Source: Asterias rubens (lineage: Eukaryota > Echinodermata > Asteroidea > Forcipulatida > Asteriidae). Taken from it: DNA of 64,000 nt. Position 1 is the first letter of the stretch. Every line of letters starts with the position of its first letter. The notes below the pieces were generated by a model. The model was given only the letters and a program-made list of their open reading frames with translations. It was not told where the DNA came from and ran no database searches. Positions 33,526 through 44,400 of this stretch are shown piece by piece. A program made the translations under genes and the position numbers. The stretch is from contig NC_047075.1 in the NCBI RefSeq assembly GCF_902459465.1, forward strand, positions 11,153,119-11,217,118. The letters run 5' to 3'.

Positions 33526-34486
33526 TATCGTGTCATTCGTGTATACTAACGTATTGTTTCTGCCTCTCGTAACATTTATCGCGCGCGACTATGCGCGCGA
33601 CGACATTTACTTCAGTGCATCAACTAAACTTGTTGGGCTATTTCACTTTGAGTATTATTATTGTTTTGTTATTTTCGAGAACATATTTTACTATAAAAAC
33701 ATGTTTTAAATGTATCAAATATAATCACAACACACAACATCATGTTTACCAATCTTCGGAACTCTGAAAACTGACGGGGGCAAGTCAGCTTGATAAGTTA
33801 AAGTATAAAGTGATGAACAAGTTCATAACGTCAGAAATCCAAGTTGTATACTCCCCATGTGATGTCCTCCCAATCAATCAAAATAGGGAAACTGTGTCTG
33901 GGTATTTGTAAAACATGTCATTTAATTTAATGACGGAGCTCAGTTTTTATTTAAACTCTGAAGTACAGATTAAATGCCAAAAGGCTCAGGTTATTTTCAT
34001 TGTCTTAGGTCCACTACTGTATTAAGTTCTAGCACGCGTTTTTACGGTTTCCCAGAAATCAGTTCTTATCCGCGTTTAAGGCTGGTTCGAGGGGGCGGTC
34101 GGGGTACGGTAAGCTACGCTAAGCTGCGATCTGCAATTGTGAACTTGCCGCCAATCATCGTGTGTTGCCCTCAATTGTCGCTGACGAATCAGCACAGGGC
34201 CTTCTCCTGTCATTTGATGAAGAAGACCACCGTCAAATCAATTAATAAGATTATTATGGCCGAAAGATTATTCCACAGACTTCTCGAACTCTAAAATTAC
34301 CAATGCGCGCTAACGACATTAAACATTCCATCCCAAAAGCTACAACATTTGAAGAAGAACAAGCTACCAAAATGTATCGGTTGTGTTTATCTTTAAACAA
34401 AAAATTGTTTAGATAAATGCACAGGCAAAACACAATAACTAATAATGGTACCTTTTCGTATCGTTTTATTCACCTCTTTATTTTAG
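33526..34486. other. Intron of the discoidin gene, no other feature seen
   Basis: AT-rich sequence with a GC-richer patch at about 34070-34210 (open for 106 codons from 33974). It lacks domain features and has no clear splice context, so I leave it as intronic. Confidence 0.4.
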
Positions 34487-34671
34487 GTGCGTGGTGCGCA
34501 TATGATGGCCTGCCATGGATACAAGTCAACTTCAAAGTTAGAGTGTACATTACTGGTCTGATTACACAGATTATCAGCGAAAGCTACTACGTTTCTACAT
34601 TCAGCGTTAAACACGGTGATTCTTCATCCGTATTGACATACGTCACAACCTCCACTGGAAGTGTCCAAATC
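34487..34671 (+). CDS. Discoidin (F5/8 type C) domain protein, domain exon 2
   Basis: After CTTTATTTTAG the exon enters in phase 1, rebuilding GAW across the junction. It reads CAYDGLPWIQVNFKVRVYI then TGLITQ and YYVSTFSVKHG, ending STGSVQI at a strong donor (ATC|GTAAGT) in phase 0. PWIQVNF, the TG(L/V)ITQ strand and the surface-loop strand YVSTFSV are hallmark central motifs of discoidin domains. The length (61 codons plus two bases) and order fit the middle third of the ~150-residue domain. Confidence 0.9.
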
Positions 34672-35240
34672 GTAAGTAAATAGACGAGGCAATACTTATA
34701 TTCAATTATTCTTGAGGCCTTTTATTTGTTGTTTTGTCTACATGTCTTATCAATATCAGCCGTGCACACAATGGTGTGTTTTAAACGAGGTTCACCTGAC
34801 ACAGAGCATTGTATTGACTGAGTTGCGACGTTGAGGCACCATTTTAGCTGGTCATGTAGCTTCTGAACGTCATAATTTAGCTCAACCGAATGTGTTGTCA
34901 AGAATGGCATAGTGTGTATAGAATTAAGCGTGTGTTGACCCTAAAATCAACTACAATCAAACGATAATTTCACCCTCCGTAAGAGGGCTTTCCTGACAAC
35001 CATTCATGCGCCGTCACTTGACGACGAGTACAATATCGCAATAACATCATGGTAACAGTACACATTTGTTTTATTATGTTATAATTCAACACGATTGTCC
35101 ACACGATTGTCGGTATCCCATAATACTCGACAATTGCTCACAAAAGCGAGTTGTGTCAGCTCCGAATACATCGCTCTGCAGTTGACAAAATGTCATGTCC
35201 ATTTATGTTTATTGATGGCTTGATATCGTTTTGTTAACAG
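34672..35240. other. Intron between discoidin exons 2 and 3
   Basis: Bounded by GTAAGT at 34672 and TTTTGTTAACAG at 35240. No other feature recognised. Confidence 0.7.
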
Positions 35241-35384
35241 TTCACTGGTAAACGTGATGGAGCTTATCAAGTGACCAACCGGTTCTCGCCAGTGTTGCAC
35301 GCCCAGTATTTGCGCATCGTTCCGGTTTCATGGAAACCGGAAGGAAACTGTTGTATGCGCTTTGAGGTGTTAGGATGCCGGTGA
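35241..35384 (+). CDS. Discoidin (F5/8 type C) domain protein, last exon
   Basis: Enters in phase 0 and reads FTGKRDGAYQVTNRFSPVLH, then AQYLRIVPVSW and CCMRFEVLGCR before TGA at 35382-35384. The ARYLRI-type strand, the tryptophan and the C-terminal LGC close the discoidin domain. With the signal-peptide exon and the optional exon at 31206 the spliced frame is continuous: about 217 residues, or 165 without that exon, for a small secreted single-domain lectin-like protein. The stop overlaps a good donor (GCCG|GTGAGG), so a longer isoform with further exons is possible; none was recognised downstream. Confidence 0.85.
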   Translation, partial: FTGKRDGAYQVTNRFSPVLHAQYLRIVPVSWKPEGNCCMRFEVLGCR

Positions 35385-35985
35385 GGTAGAAAAAATTAAA
35401 ACACTGTAAATGTTGGACAATTATTTATCACAACCTGAGTGAGGGCGCTGTTTCATCAAAGGTACTTGATGAATTTAGGCTAAAAACAGTTCCAATTAAA
35501 TTTGGAGCTGGTTGCTAAGTTTATGAAAACCGGTAGAAATTTTGTTAGGGAAAACCAATCAAGATGGGGGGTTTAGGGGTGCACAACAATCTAAATATAA
35601 CGGGAGTTTAGATGTCTAGAATTGTTTGATTGGTTTTCTAGAGGCTTCAGGAAGTTCTGCTAAATATTAATTTATTATCTAAAAGCGATGGCTTGGTGGT
35701 AAATTAGTAGGGTGCGGCTCCTAAATCGGTTACTTTGTTTTCACAACCCTGAAGACAGACAATGGAACGCAACATGAAACACAAAAGTTATATAGTCTAC
35801 GGGATGTTCTGCCAGAACGAACAAAATATGTCTCCACAGGGATGTCAGAAAGAAAATGGAATATGTTTTTGTAGTGAGAAAGTTGCGACTTCTCAGTACC
35901 AGTTTTCTTTAACCACGCTGTTTTCGGTAGCGCGCCGCCAGCGTCGTAAGAATAGTTTTAGGCAATTCAAGCAATCGTGCCTGAC
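35385..35985. other. Gene-free stretch after the discoidin gene
   Basis: No polyadenylation signal could be picked out with confidence. The 88-codon frame at 35762-36028 shows no domain and runs into a SINE. Confidence 0.4.
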
Positions 35986-36100
35986 TGGGTTATACTTGAT
36001 TTTTAGGGTTGAACAAAGAATTGACTAAAGTGGGATTCGAACCAACGACCTCCGGATTAACGTGCCTGCGCTACCAACTGAGCTATCTAACTCTATTTTG
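35986..36100 (-). mobile_element. tRNA-derived SINE head (minus strand)
   Basis: On the minus strand the sequence AGATAGCTCAGTTGGTAGCG is an almost ideal tRNA A box, and GTTGGTTCGAATCCCACT is an almost ideal B box 30 bases on. The anticodon stem does not pair. The sequence continues into a non-tRNA tail (AGTCAATTCTTTGTTCAACC). I interpret it as a SINE or tRNA pseudogene with an intact-looking internal RNA polymerase III promoter. Confidence 0.6.
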
Positions 36101-36344
36101 GCGGTGTCCCTATATTTTGTCAATATCTTTGTTCGTGGGTGCCGGTCAGAAGCCATACAACCGTTAACTGCCGTGTAGGAACATACAAAAAAAGTTCACA
36201 GATTTACAAATAATTTACAGGGTTTACAGAAGGTAATGGTAAAAGACTTCTCCTGAAATTTTATTAAAAAACATTAAAACAATATCAATTCTCGACAACG
36301 AGAATTGCGGATTTATAGTAAACATATGTCATGACACGGCGAAA

Positions 36345-36502
36345 CGTGCGGAAATAAGGGAGGGTTTTCCCGTTATTTTCTCCCGACTCCGATGACCGAT
36401 TGAGCCTAAATTGTCGCAGGTTTGTTATTTTATATATAAGTTGTGATACATGAAGTGTGGGTCTTGGACAACACTGTTTACCGAAAGTGTTCACTGGCTT
36501 TA
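36345..36502 (+). mobile_element. MITE family 1, diverged right half
   Basis: Contains GATGACCGATTGAGCC, GCAGGTTTGTTATTTTATAT, a GTGATACATGAAGTG block and GTGTTCACTGGCTTTAA, in the order of the right half of family 1. The left half is missing. Confidence 0.65.
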
Positions 36503-36879
36503 AGGGGATGCGACATGTTGAATCAGATATCAATATAAACCATGAGGGAAACTGACTTGGATTATTACTTACACAACATAATGTTTATGCGATGTAAGTG
36601 ATAAACAGTCAATATGAATTGATAATTTGTTTAACCACTTACGTATGATCGTTTCTGTTCAATACTTTTTAATGCAACATAATGGCTCATCAAGTCAGTA
36701 GATGAATTGAATTGATTTTGATCCACTAGTTAAGTGCACTTGTATAGTTGAAGTTGTTAAAAGTAATGTTTGTTTAAGTCACTTCAATTCTATATAATTG
36801 CATAAAGTCGTTACAGTAGCACAATACAGAACATTAACTGGAAAAGACAAAAACAATTATAAAAGCAAGAAATAGGGAA

Positions 36880-36958
36880 AAATAAATACACAATTATATA
36901 AATAAATAAATAAGAAAAAAAAATAATAAATAAATAAATGAGTAAATAAATAATTAGA

Positions 36959-36999
<41 letters not shown>

Positions 37000-37017
37000 A
37001 GATAATTAGATGAATAA
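36880..37017 (+). repeat. (AAAT)n microsatellite
   Basis: About 140 bases of imperfect AAATA/AATA repeats, with a purer run of roughly eleven AAAT units at 36955-36995. Confidence 0.95.
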
Positions 37018-38756
37018 ACGGAGTCTTAGAGCTCCACTCAAAAGAAACAAAATAAGTAAAATAAAATAAAACAAAGTAGATTGTTTATTTCTTATCGTAG
37101 CCAATGTAGCTAAAATTATGCAGTATTTGCTTTAACTATTACAAATATTCGTGTTGTATGACGTCTCATTTGAAGAGGATATCAATATAACTATCAATCA
37201 ATAAGTGACATGTCAATTGGGTATTGGGACTTTTTGACTGCCGACGTACCAGGTAAAATCCATTGTTCTTGGTAATGTGCGCATGCTCAGAACTACGTAA
37301 ACAATGACAATTTACCTGACAAGTCTGCTGCCACCTTGTGTTCGAAAGTCTCACATTGAAAATGATTTAAATCAAACTATCAATCACTTGTGACCAGTGT
37401 AGTGTTATTTGCGTTAAATTCAGAGGGTAAAAATCCGTTGCAATATCACCTCAAAACTAGGAAATTTTACAACTGTGTAGGCCTACTGCTAAAAAAAAAT
37501 ACGATAACAACTACCTTTTGAGCTTATATCATCGGTCCTAATTGGTTGATAAAGCTAATCCTGTTTTCTCAAGATTCAACAAAGTTAAACAATTTGAAAT
37601 TATCTTGGATTTTTGAACTTCGGTTGATTTTGAAGCAATTGCAACAATAAACTTGTAAGTCATTTCATCAAATTTGACGAAGCATACACAAATGAATACT
37701 AATTTAAAGAAATGGACGTGTTAACAGATAGCTTTAACAGATAGCATATTTTCTCACATTTGAAAATCGAATTTGAACTGTCTTTAAGCGATTTTTTTTG
37801 GGGGGGGGAAACCATTTGGCTAATAAAACACTTGCATGCCCTGGTTGATAGAATATGGGTGTCATTTTGTTTTTTAACTTTTTGAATGTCCTTGTAGCTC
37901 ATATCTGTATATTAACCATTCCTAAATTATCCGTGTGTAGTTTTGTTCTTAATTGAATATGGATAGGCAAATACGAATTCAAATGAACAAAAACTGCAAA
38001 ATGTGTCTAACCTATTATGATGTGTTGAAAAGAGGAACTTGTTGGTACAACTGGTTTACTGGTTATCATTAATAAAAAGAGGACACGAAAATGATGGATC
38101 AACGGTGCTTGGGATTGAATAAATTGACAGCTTAAACTTTAAGTCGCCACAACAAAGGTATTACATTTTCGTAGATTTTTCCTCAAAAGTTTCTTCCTGG
38201 ATGCCAGTAGAACACAATGAGAGAAACCTGTGGCAACTTATGAATTGAATCAAAATAAACCTATTATTATTGTTTTAAGGAACTTGCCTAAACAGGTATT
38301 AGTTTTTTAGTTACATCATGAAAGAATACATCATTGGCCCAACTTCGTGGCTCTGCCAAACGTATAGTATATTGAATCTGCGCAATATGTAAACAGTGCA
38401 ATCCGTGTGCTATGACAAGCATGATTCACTGGTAAGCACGTTGGCAGGCATTACTTGCTTACACGACTAGCCCATATATTCCGAAGAATGGTGATCGTAG
38501 GCTCATAATTCGACAGCGAGCAAAACCATAAAACCGGTGTCAGGTGTGTTGACTTATGAACAAAGGCATGTCTTCGTTTACATCGAAGACCGCAACAGGG
38601 TAAGGACTCTCGTTATTTTAATCAAAGACGAACAACTCGTGTTCTTACACAATCAAGACCGAAGCAGGGTAAAGACTCTCGTTAATTTTAGAAGAAAAAG
38701 GTCGACAACTCGTATTTTTTTTCCAACTGTACATTTATCACAAAAAAAAGCTGCGT
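37018..38756. other. Gene-free stretch
   Basis: AT-rich sequence with only short open frames and a G homopolymer near 37799-37808. A short near-repeat (CATCGAAGACCGCAACAGGG / ATCAAGACCGAAGCAGGG) lies at about 38580-38670. Nothing recognisable as a gene. Confidence 0.4.
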
Positions 38757-39143
38757 TTAAAAGGCAGTGAACACTATTGGTAACTACTCAAAATAATTAA
38801 TAGCCTAAAACCTTTCATGGTGATGAGTAATCGGGAGAGGTTGATAGTATGAAACGTTGTGAGAAACGGCTCCCTCTGAAGTGCCATAGTTTGCGAGAAA
38901 GAAGTAATTTTCCACGAATTTGATTTCGAGACCTCAAGTTTAGAAATTGAGGTCTCGAAATCATCTATCTAAACGCACACAACATTGTGTGACAATGGTG
39001 TTTTTCCGTTCTTTATTATATCGCAAGTTCGATGACCGATTGAGCTCAAACTTGCACAGGTTTGTTATTTTATGATGATCTTGAGGTACATCAACTGTGA
39101 AGGCTAGTCTTTGACAATTACCAATAGTGTCCACTGCCTTTAA
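38757..39143 (+). mobile_element. MITE family 1, full-length reference copy (~387 bp)
   Basis: Terminal inverted repeats AAAGGCAGTGAACACTATTG and CAATAGTGTCCACTGCCTTT, with TTAA at both ends. Internal landmarks in order: CATAAAACCTT-like block, AACGGCTCCCTCTGAA, a perfect stem GATTTCGAGACCTCAA / TTGAGGTCTCGAAATC, the CACACAACATTGTGTG stem, ATGACCGATTGAGCTC and TTTGACAATTACC. The TTAA target is the type used by piggyBac-like transposases, though no such gene was seen here. Confidence 0.9.
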
Positions 39144-39887
39144 GGAACATACGAGAGACCAGTACAATCCAAAAGTTACAAATCTCAGAATAAAGACTTT
39201 TGGTATTCATAAGTATGTCTTGGTAGTTCACTAACTCGATGTAGCATAAGTATAATATTATTAGTAAATTATATTGTATTTAAATATATTTTGAGCAAAC
39301 ACTTTAATTGTAAAAGCACAACACGCACCAACAAGTAAATATTTATTGATAAATATAAAAATATATGTAAAAGTACAAGTACTTTATTCGTTAGTGCACA
39401 TCTTGCACCACACTTTCGTGAAAATAAATAAAAACCACATGCACCCCCAAAAAGTCGCCTAAATTTGTGTTTTTTGTTTGTCTCTCGACATAATGTATAA
39501 CCGATCTTTGTTTATTTTGTTAGATAATGTTGGGAAATGCAACAATATTGTAGAATGGAAAGAGATTATCTAATAAACAATAATAAACACTAGATCCTCA
39601 TACAAGGAACAAAGGAGGAGCATATCCCGAAAGTGAGATCACACATGTTTGTGCCGCGTTCACACTTGAGTGTGATCTCGCATCGATCTCGCAAAGTCAA
39701 ACGGTAGTTCAGTGCAGCTGACGGCAAAGGTCATTGAATGTGGCCGGCCACGGACGATGGTAGGCAACAAATTGTTTACATATTCTTGTTTCGCGGGTTT
39801 TTGTTTTAATCATAATAATAATAATAATGAACCATTTTCGTAAAGCGCATATCTAAATCACTAAGAAGAGTAATATGGTGCTCCACT
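39144..39887. other. Gene-free stretch
   Basis: AT-rich. Contains a short inverted pair GAGATCACAC / GTGTGATCTC at about 39640-39690 and an (ATA)n run near 39812-39828. Confidence 0.4.
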
Positions 39888-40305
39888 TAACATAACACGT
39901 TGCCTTGAATCGGGCGAGTTGGTCTTTAAAAGCGTTTGAAAACGTTTGTTATGAACAAAAGGTTAGATAGATAATTTAAAAGTAAGAATACTTTCAATAT
40001 TATTTGTTATTTATAGTATTTCTTATTTATTTCCCCACACGTTTTTCTGTGTTTGTGTCCTTTAAGGCATCCCTCTCCATGCTATGATTGTCTGGGCTGT
40101 GCCGTATAATCACTTCATCTTTAAGTTTGTGTTTATAATATGCTCATTACGTATGCATATTGTTTTTGTTAGTTTACTTAACTAATTTTCTATTTTCTGC
40201 ATGCACTTTTGCATTTTTGTCTTTGTGTGATGATGATCCACACACACACATGCCTCGAAATTGCAACATTTTCCTTTTATTTCGCGGACAAACACGATCA
40301 AAATG
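39888..40305 (+). mobile_element. MITE family 2, left-arm copy with interrupted body
   Basis: Begins TTAACATAACACGTTGCCTT and GGCGAGTTGGTCTTTAAAAG. After about 200 bases of other sequence it resumes with GATGATCCACACACACACAT, GCCTCGAAATTGCAA and TCGCGGACAAACACGATC. The right arm is missing. Confidence 0.6.
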
Positions 40306-40324
40306 TTCACTCAATACGGTGATA

Positions 40325-41255
40325 AAAACTCCAACCAATCCAAATTTGAAGGTATGGTCATTATGATTGCTATAACTCTGCCTAAATAGGAATAATGAGT
40401 ACCGACCCCTAATTACCGAGAGCCCTAATTACAAGATCGCTACTGCCAATGTGTTTAAAGGATTTGGGTACCTTTTCAAAATGTCCATAGATTTAACTTA
40501 AATATTACTTACTGAGGTGCTGTAGTTTTTGAGAAATTAGTAAAACAATGTCATGAAATTACGTTTGTAAATGATTAAAATAATTTTCGTCTCATGAGAC
40601 GACAATTATTCCATGACATTGTTTTACTCATTTCCCAAAAACTACAGCACCTCAGCACGTAATATTTTCAGGGAAGCTTTCTACTATCATTATCTTCAAA
40701 CTGTGTAAGTTAGAGTAAATCTGTGGACATTGTGTTTTTGTCCTACAAAAGTTACATAGACCCTTTAATAAGAGAGGGTAATTTTGGTGCTCCAGTTTAC
40801 TGATCAAAAGTATAAAACTACACTATGATGGCGAATACTCTGCCTTTATAGGGATTTTTGGTACCAATTAAAATACCTTAAATACAGAATCCTTACTGCC
40901 AAGGTGTTTTATAGGCGAGAGTAATTATAGTGTTCCAGTTAACTGATCAAACGTATTTAACTCAAAGCCTTTCCAACTTGAAGGTCTGACCATTTTCATG
41001 GCAATACAAAGTATAAATAATAAGTATCGATCAAGAGCAATAATTACAGACTCGCAACTGCCAAGGTGTTTAATAGGCGAGAGTAATTTTGGTGATCCAT
41101 TTAAACTGATCAAACGTATATAAAAAGCTAAGCTACCCCAACTTGAAGGTCTTACAATTATGATTGCGATATTAACTCACTAAGTAGGGATAAAGAGTTC
41201 CGACCAAGAGCCGTAATTACAAAATCGCTACTGCCTAGGTGTTTAATGGGGAGAG
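40325..41255 (+). repeat. ~145-170-bp tandem repeat, four copies, interrupted by a MITE
   Basis: Units contain CAACTTGAAGGTCT, ATGATTGCGATAT-like, AGTACCGACCAAGAGC-like, ATTACAAAATCGCTACTGCC and AAGGTGTTTAATAGGCGAGA blocks. The GAGAGTAATT landmark falls near 40773, 40917, 41083 and 41251. The first unit is split at TGTTTAAAGG by the family 3 MITE at 40455-40767. Confidence 0.8.
40455..40767. mobile_element. MITE family 3, complete foldback copy (~313 bp)
   Basis: Nearly the whole element is an inverted repeat. The left arm TTAAAGGATTTGGGTACC...CTGAGGTGCTGTAGTTTTTG pairs with the right arm CAAAAACTACAGCACCTCAG...ACATAGACCCTTTAA. They meet at a central CGTCTCATGAGACG palindrome. It lies inside a tandem repeat unit, which dates it as younger than that array. 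Confidence 0.9.
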
Positions 41256-41732
41256 TATTATTAGTCTAACTAAACGAACTTGACCGGGAAGGGAACAACC
41301 AATCAGGACCCGACGCAGTGGTTTTGTGCGTTTTTATCGGAGCTGATAATACGGTTTGGTCGTTCGTTTTTATATCAGTGCTGAGAACAGGTTAAAGGGT
41401 GAAGTCCATGAGTGGAGCTTACTGCATTAAACTTCCCAGATAGTATCACAGAGTAATTTCCTTTTATTGGTTACATTAAATCAGAAAGTAACAAACTGTG
41501 ACTTTAACTACTGCAAGTCAAACGTTTTTATAATTAGTATAGGTCTAGAAAGACGTTCGTTTGCTACTCTTCAACTACATGTACTCTGGACAAGGTGATG
41601 TCAAGGTGGAGCGTACTGCAATGAACTTGTATGCACCAACATATTTTGTCCATTTGAATGCTTACTTTGAATTAATATAGGACTAACTGGGTCAATTCTA
41701 ATACAAGTTATCACAGTTTAAAATATCTACAA
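41256..41732. promoter_or_regulatory. Upstream region of the plus-strand fibrinogen-related gene
   Basis: No gene seen. The segment just upstream of the ATG at 41733 would hold the promoter and 5' untranslated region; I could not identify a TATA box with confidence. Confidence 0.25.
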
Positions 41733-42719
41733 ATGATCATCATGGAAGCCATTATCTCAGCTTTGGTTCTCATTTTAATGATGCAAATCTGCCGGAGTGC
41801 AAACCAACAGCGGTTCATCGAAACATTCTACTTGGCTGAAAACCGTGCCTTACTGAATCACGTTTTTTACAAGAAGACATCTTCTCCTGTGATATGTGGG
41901 CGAGACTGCTCTATGGATCCACAGTGTGCATCGTTCAACTATCAAATATTCAACAAAGTGTGTGAATTCAACAATATCACCCGATCAAACAGCCGTGATG
42001 ACTTCATCGAATCGCAAGGAAGTGTATACTACGATGAAAAGGTGAAAACATTGTCCTTTGTCGTTCCGAATATAAAGAAGTATAGCAGTTGTATGGAGTT
42101 CTAGCAAGCTGGTTACCTCGACAATGGCATTTACACAATATACCCTACAACTCTGCATGATGGGTTAAAGGTTTACTGTGATATGGAGACAGATGGCGGA
42201 GGCTGGATCGTGGTCCAGAGGAGACTCGATGGTACTGTTGATTTTTACCGTAACTGGACTGAATATCAATCTGGGTTCGGTGATCTTTATAGTGAGTTCT
42301 GGTTGGGGAATGATATCATTCGTGACCTTACTGGATCGGGTAAATGGCAACTCAGAGTAAATATGGAAGATTGGCAGTTCAACACAGCTTGGTCTTCTTA
42401 CGGTGAGTTTGCTGTTAAATATGACAACTATACTCTCCGTGTTGGTTCTTATGATGGTAAGAGTACAGCAGGTGATTCAATGTCATATCATAATGGTTAC
42501 TCATTCACAACGAAGGATTAGGACAATGGTATACTTGGTGCCAATTGTGCCGACAATTGGGAAGGAGCCTGGTGGTTTAAAAACTGCTTTCATGCTCATC
42601 TTAACGGTAAATACTATAAACAGGGAGATGAGCCAGTTTGGAACGGAATACAATGGTACAGATGGAAGGGACATTACTCCCTGAAGAAGTGCAGCATGGA
42701 AATACGGCAAGTTCTGTAA
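41733..42719 (+). pseudogene. Fibrinogen-related protein (PAN/apple-like plus fibrinogen domain), two in-frame TAG codons
   Basis: A single uninterrupted exon of 329 codons including the final TAA. The start is M1, or M4 directly before a hydrophobic signal peptide (ISALVLILMMQICRSA). Residues ~50-85 form a PAN/apple-like module with CGRDCSMDPQCASFNY and CEFNN. From ~residue 125 comes a fibrinogen C-terminal (FReD) domain: GIYTIYP, VYCDMETDGGGWIVVQRR, FYRNWTEYQSGFG, EFWLGND, then NCADNWEGAWWF and LNGKYY. FReD proteins are secreted lectin-like molecules that bind acetylated sugars or damaged surfaces. Codon 124 (42102-42104, domain linker) and codon 263 (42519-42521, in the calcium-loop region TTKD.DN) are both TAG, with no frameshift anywhere else. 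A paralogue lies convergently at 47455-48410. The lesions suggest a young pseudogene; stop readthrough or assembly error are alternatives. Confidence 0.85.
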
Positions 42720-43039
42720 ATATCAACTCATCAGACAAACACGCTTTACTTGATAAAGATAGTTTAGCAAGAACAATAATGTCCTTCTGAACATTAAAAA
42801 CGTATTTTTGTCAAATAGTTTGAAGGTATGTTTGCTTTCTGATCGGATAATTTATATAAAAAAAAGGGACAAAGAGCGCGTTCAAAGAAGATGAGATGAA
42901 ACAACATAAATAATCATAAATCAATAAATGAAACAATTCTTCGATGATAACAGTTTCTACAATTTGTACGTGGGACTGCTCTTTTTAGGCGCGGTCCATT
43001 TAAGGCTGGTTCGGCAACCACCACACGATTGCCACAAAC

Positions 43040-44400
43040 GATTAATTTACAAATGGTCAACGGGACAGTTTCGGAAAAGAAAAAAATAATATGTGGTTTA
43101 AGGATGATGTGGGAACTACTGATTCATTTAAGAAAGCACATTTTGAAGAAAGTTGATATATTTCACTTGTCTTTATCTTATTTTGAAATGTTTGAGACTA
43201 TAAACATGAAATATTCAAAATAAACAAAAATATTGACCGGAATATACGTTGCCCAGAACATACCAACAGCAACATTCCCTTTGTGGAAATTTGATGTGTG
43301 GTTTAAATTTGCGGAAGCCGACATCATACTTACTGTGAACTGCTGATTCCAAGAGTTGTTATTGTCGGAGCGTTTAAGAAAGTACATTTTGAAGAAGGCT
43401 GTTCTCCTTTAATATACTCCAATCTCTTCATCTAATTTTGGTTGTATGTGTGGACTTCAGAATATAAACAAAAATCAACACAAATTATTGCAAAGTTCAG
43501 TACAGCATAACAAATGTGGTATCGGTAGATGTTTCGTGAACTGCTAATTTAAACATTTGTTGTTGTCAAAGCGTTTAAGAAAGTACATTTTGAATGGCGT
43601 TCTTTTGTAATCTTATTTATATGTGTGTGAATATTGGATTAGAACAAATACATTCTTGAACATTTCAAAAATGGTAAATAAATGATGGCGCTGTCCAATT
43701 CAGTGACATTTGGAGACTGTTGGCTTGATACCATAGATTTGCAAAGCATAATGTTTGCGAGGTGCATGGGTGGGGCCCATGTGCTCATCCAATGAAACAA
43801 AAAAGATGAATCCGAATAAATTATTGCAGCATTAGTTTGCCTACCACAGCAACACTCCTCTCTGGAACACTTAAAGTATGGTTTAATTTTAACGAAGCGG
43901 AAATATCATTAAAGGAACACGTTGCCTTGGATCGGACGAGTTGGTCTATAAAAAGCATTTGTAACCTTTTTATAAATTAATTCTTATTGTTGGAAATATG
44001 TTTTACAAGTATAATTTAATGATCCACACACACTTGCCTCGAAATTGCAAAATACTTTTCATTTTACTGTGCGAACTAACACGGTCGGCCATTTGTGGGA
44101 GTCAACATGTTGACTCCCATAAATGGCCGAAACGGTTACACACGCTTTTCAAAGACCAACTCGACCGATCCTCTGCGAATCATAACGGTTGTTGTTGTCA
44201 GAGTGTTTAAGAAAGTACATTTTGAAGAAGGCTGTTCTCCGTTAGTATCCCTTTTTTTATGTGAGGACTTTAGACTAGAACGATTTTTGTTCGATGTACT
44301 CATCCAAGAAAACACAAATATGGATCATCGGAAATGATAAGTTCAGTACAACGCAACAATCCCATTGTGCAAACGTGATGTGTTGTTTAAATTGCCGATG
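43040..44400 (+). repeat. Diverged tandem repeat, four copies, interrupted by a MITE
   Basis: Units share TTGTTGTTGTCAGAGCG-like, TTTAAGAAAGTACATTTTGA, AGAAGGCTGTTCTCC, a CAGAATATAAACAAAAATC-like stretch, AAGTTCAGTACAGCATAACA and GTGATGTGTGGTTTAAATT blocks. The TTTAAGAAAG landmark falls near 43127, 43372, 43573 and 44206. Related sequence in reverse orientation lies near 51230-51300. Confidence 0.7.
43909..44178. mobile_element. MITE family 2, foldback copy
   Basis: Starts TTAAAGGAACACGTTGCCTT and GGATCGGACGAGTTGGTC. It has a central perfect palindrome around GTCAACATGTTGAC flanked by CGGCCATTTGTGGGA / TCCCATAAATGGCCG, and returns through AAAGACCAACTCGACCGATC. The extreme right terminus is truncated. 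It sits inside the tandem repeat at 43040-44400. Confidence 0.85.

Noticed and set aside
33974..34294. 106-codon plus-strand frame in the discoidin intron
   Set aside because: GC-richer than its surroundings but without domain features, splice junctions or a conserved start context.
42102..42521. Recoding of TAG as a non-standard amino acid in the fibrinogen-related gene
   Set aside because: Selenocysteine uses TGA, pyrrolysine is not expected in animals, and the paralogue has an ordinary residue at the second site. Pseudogenisation, readthrough or assembly error are likelier.
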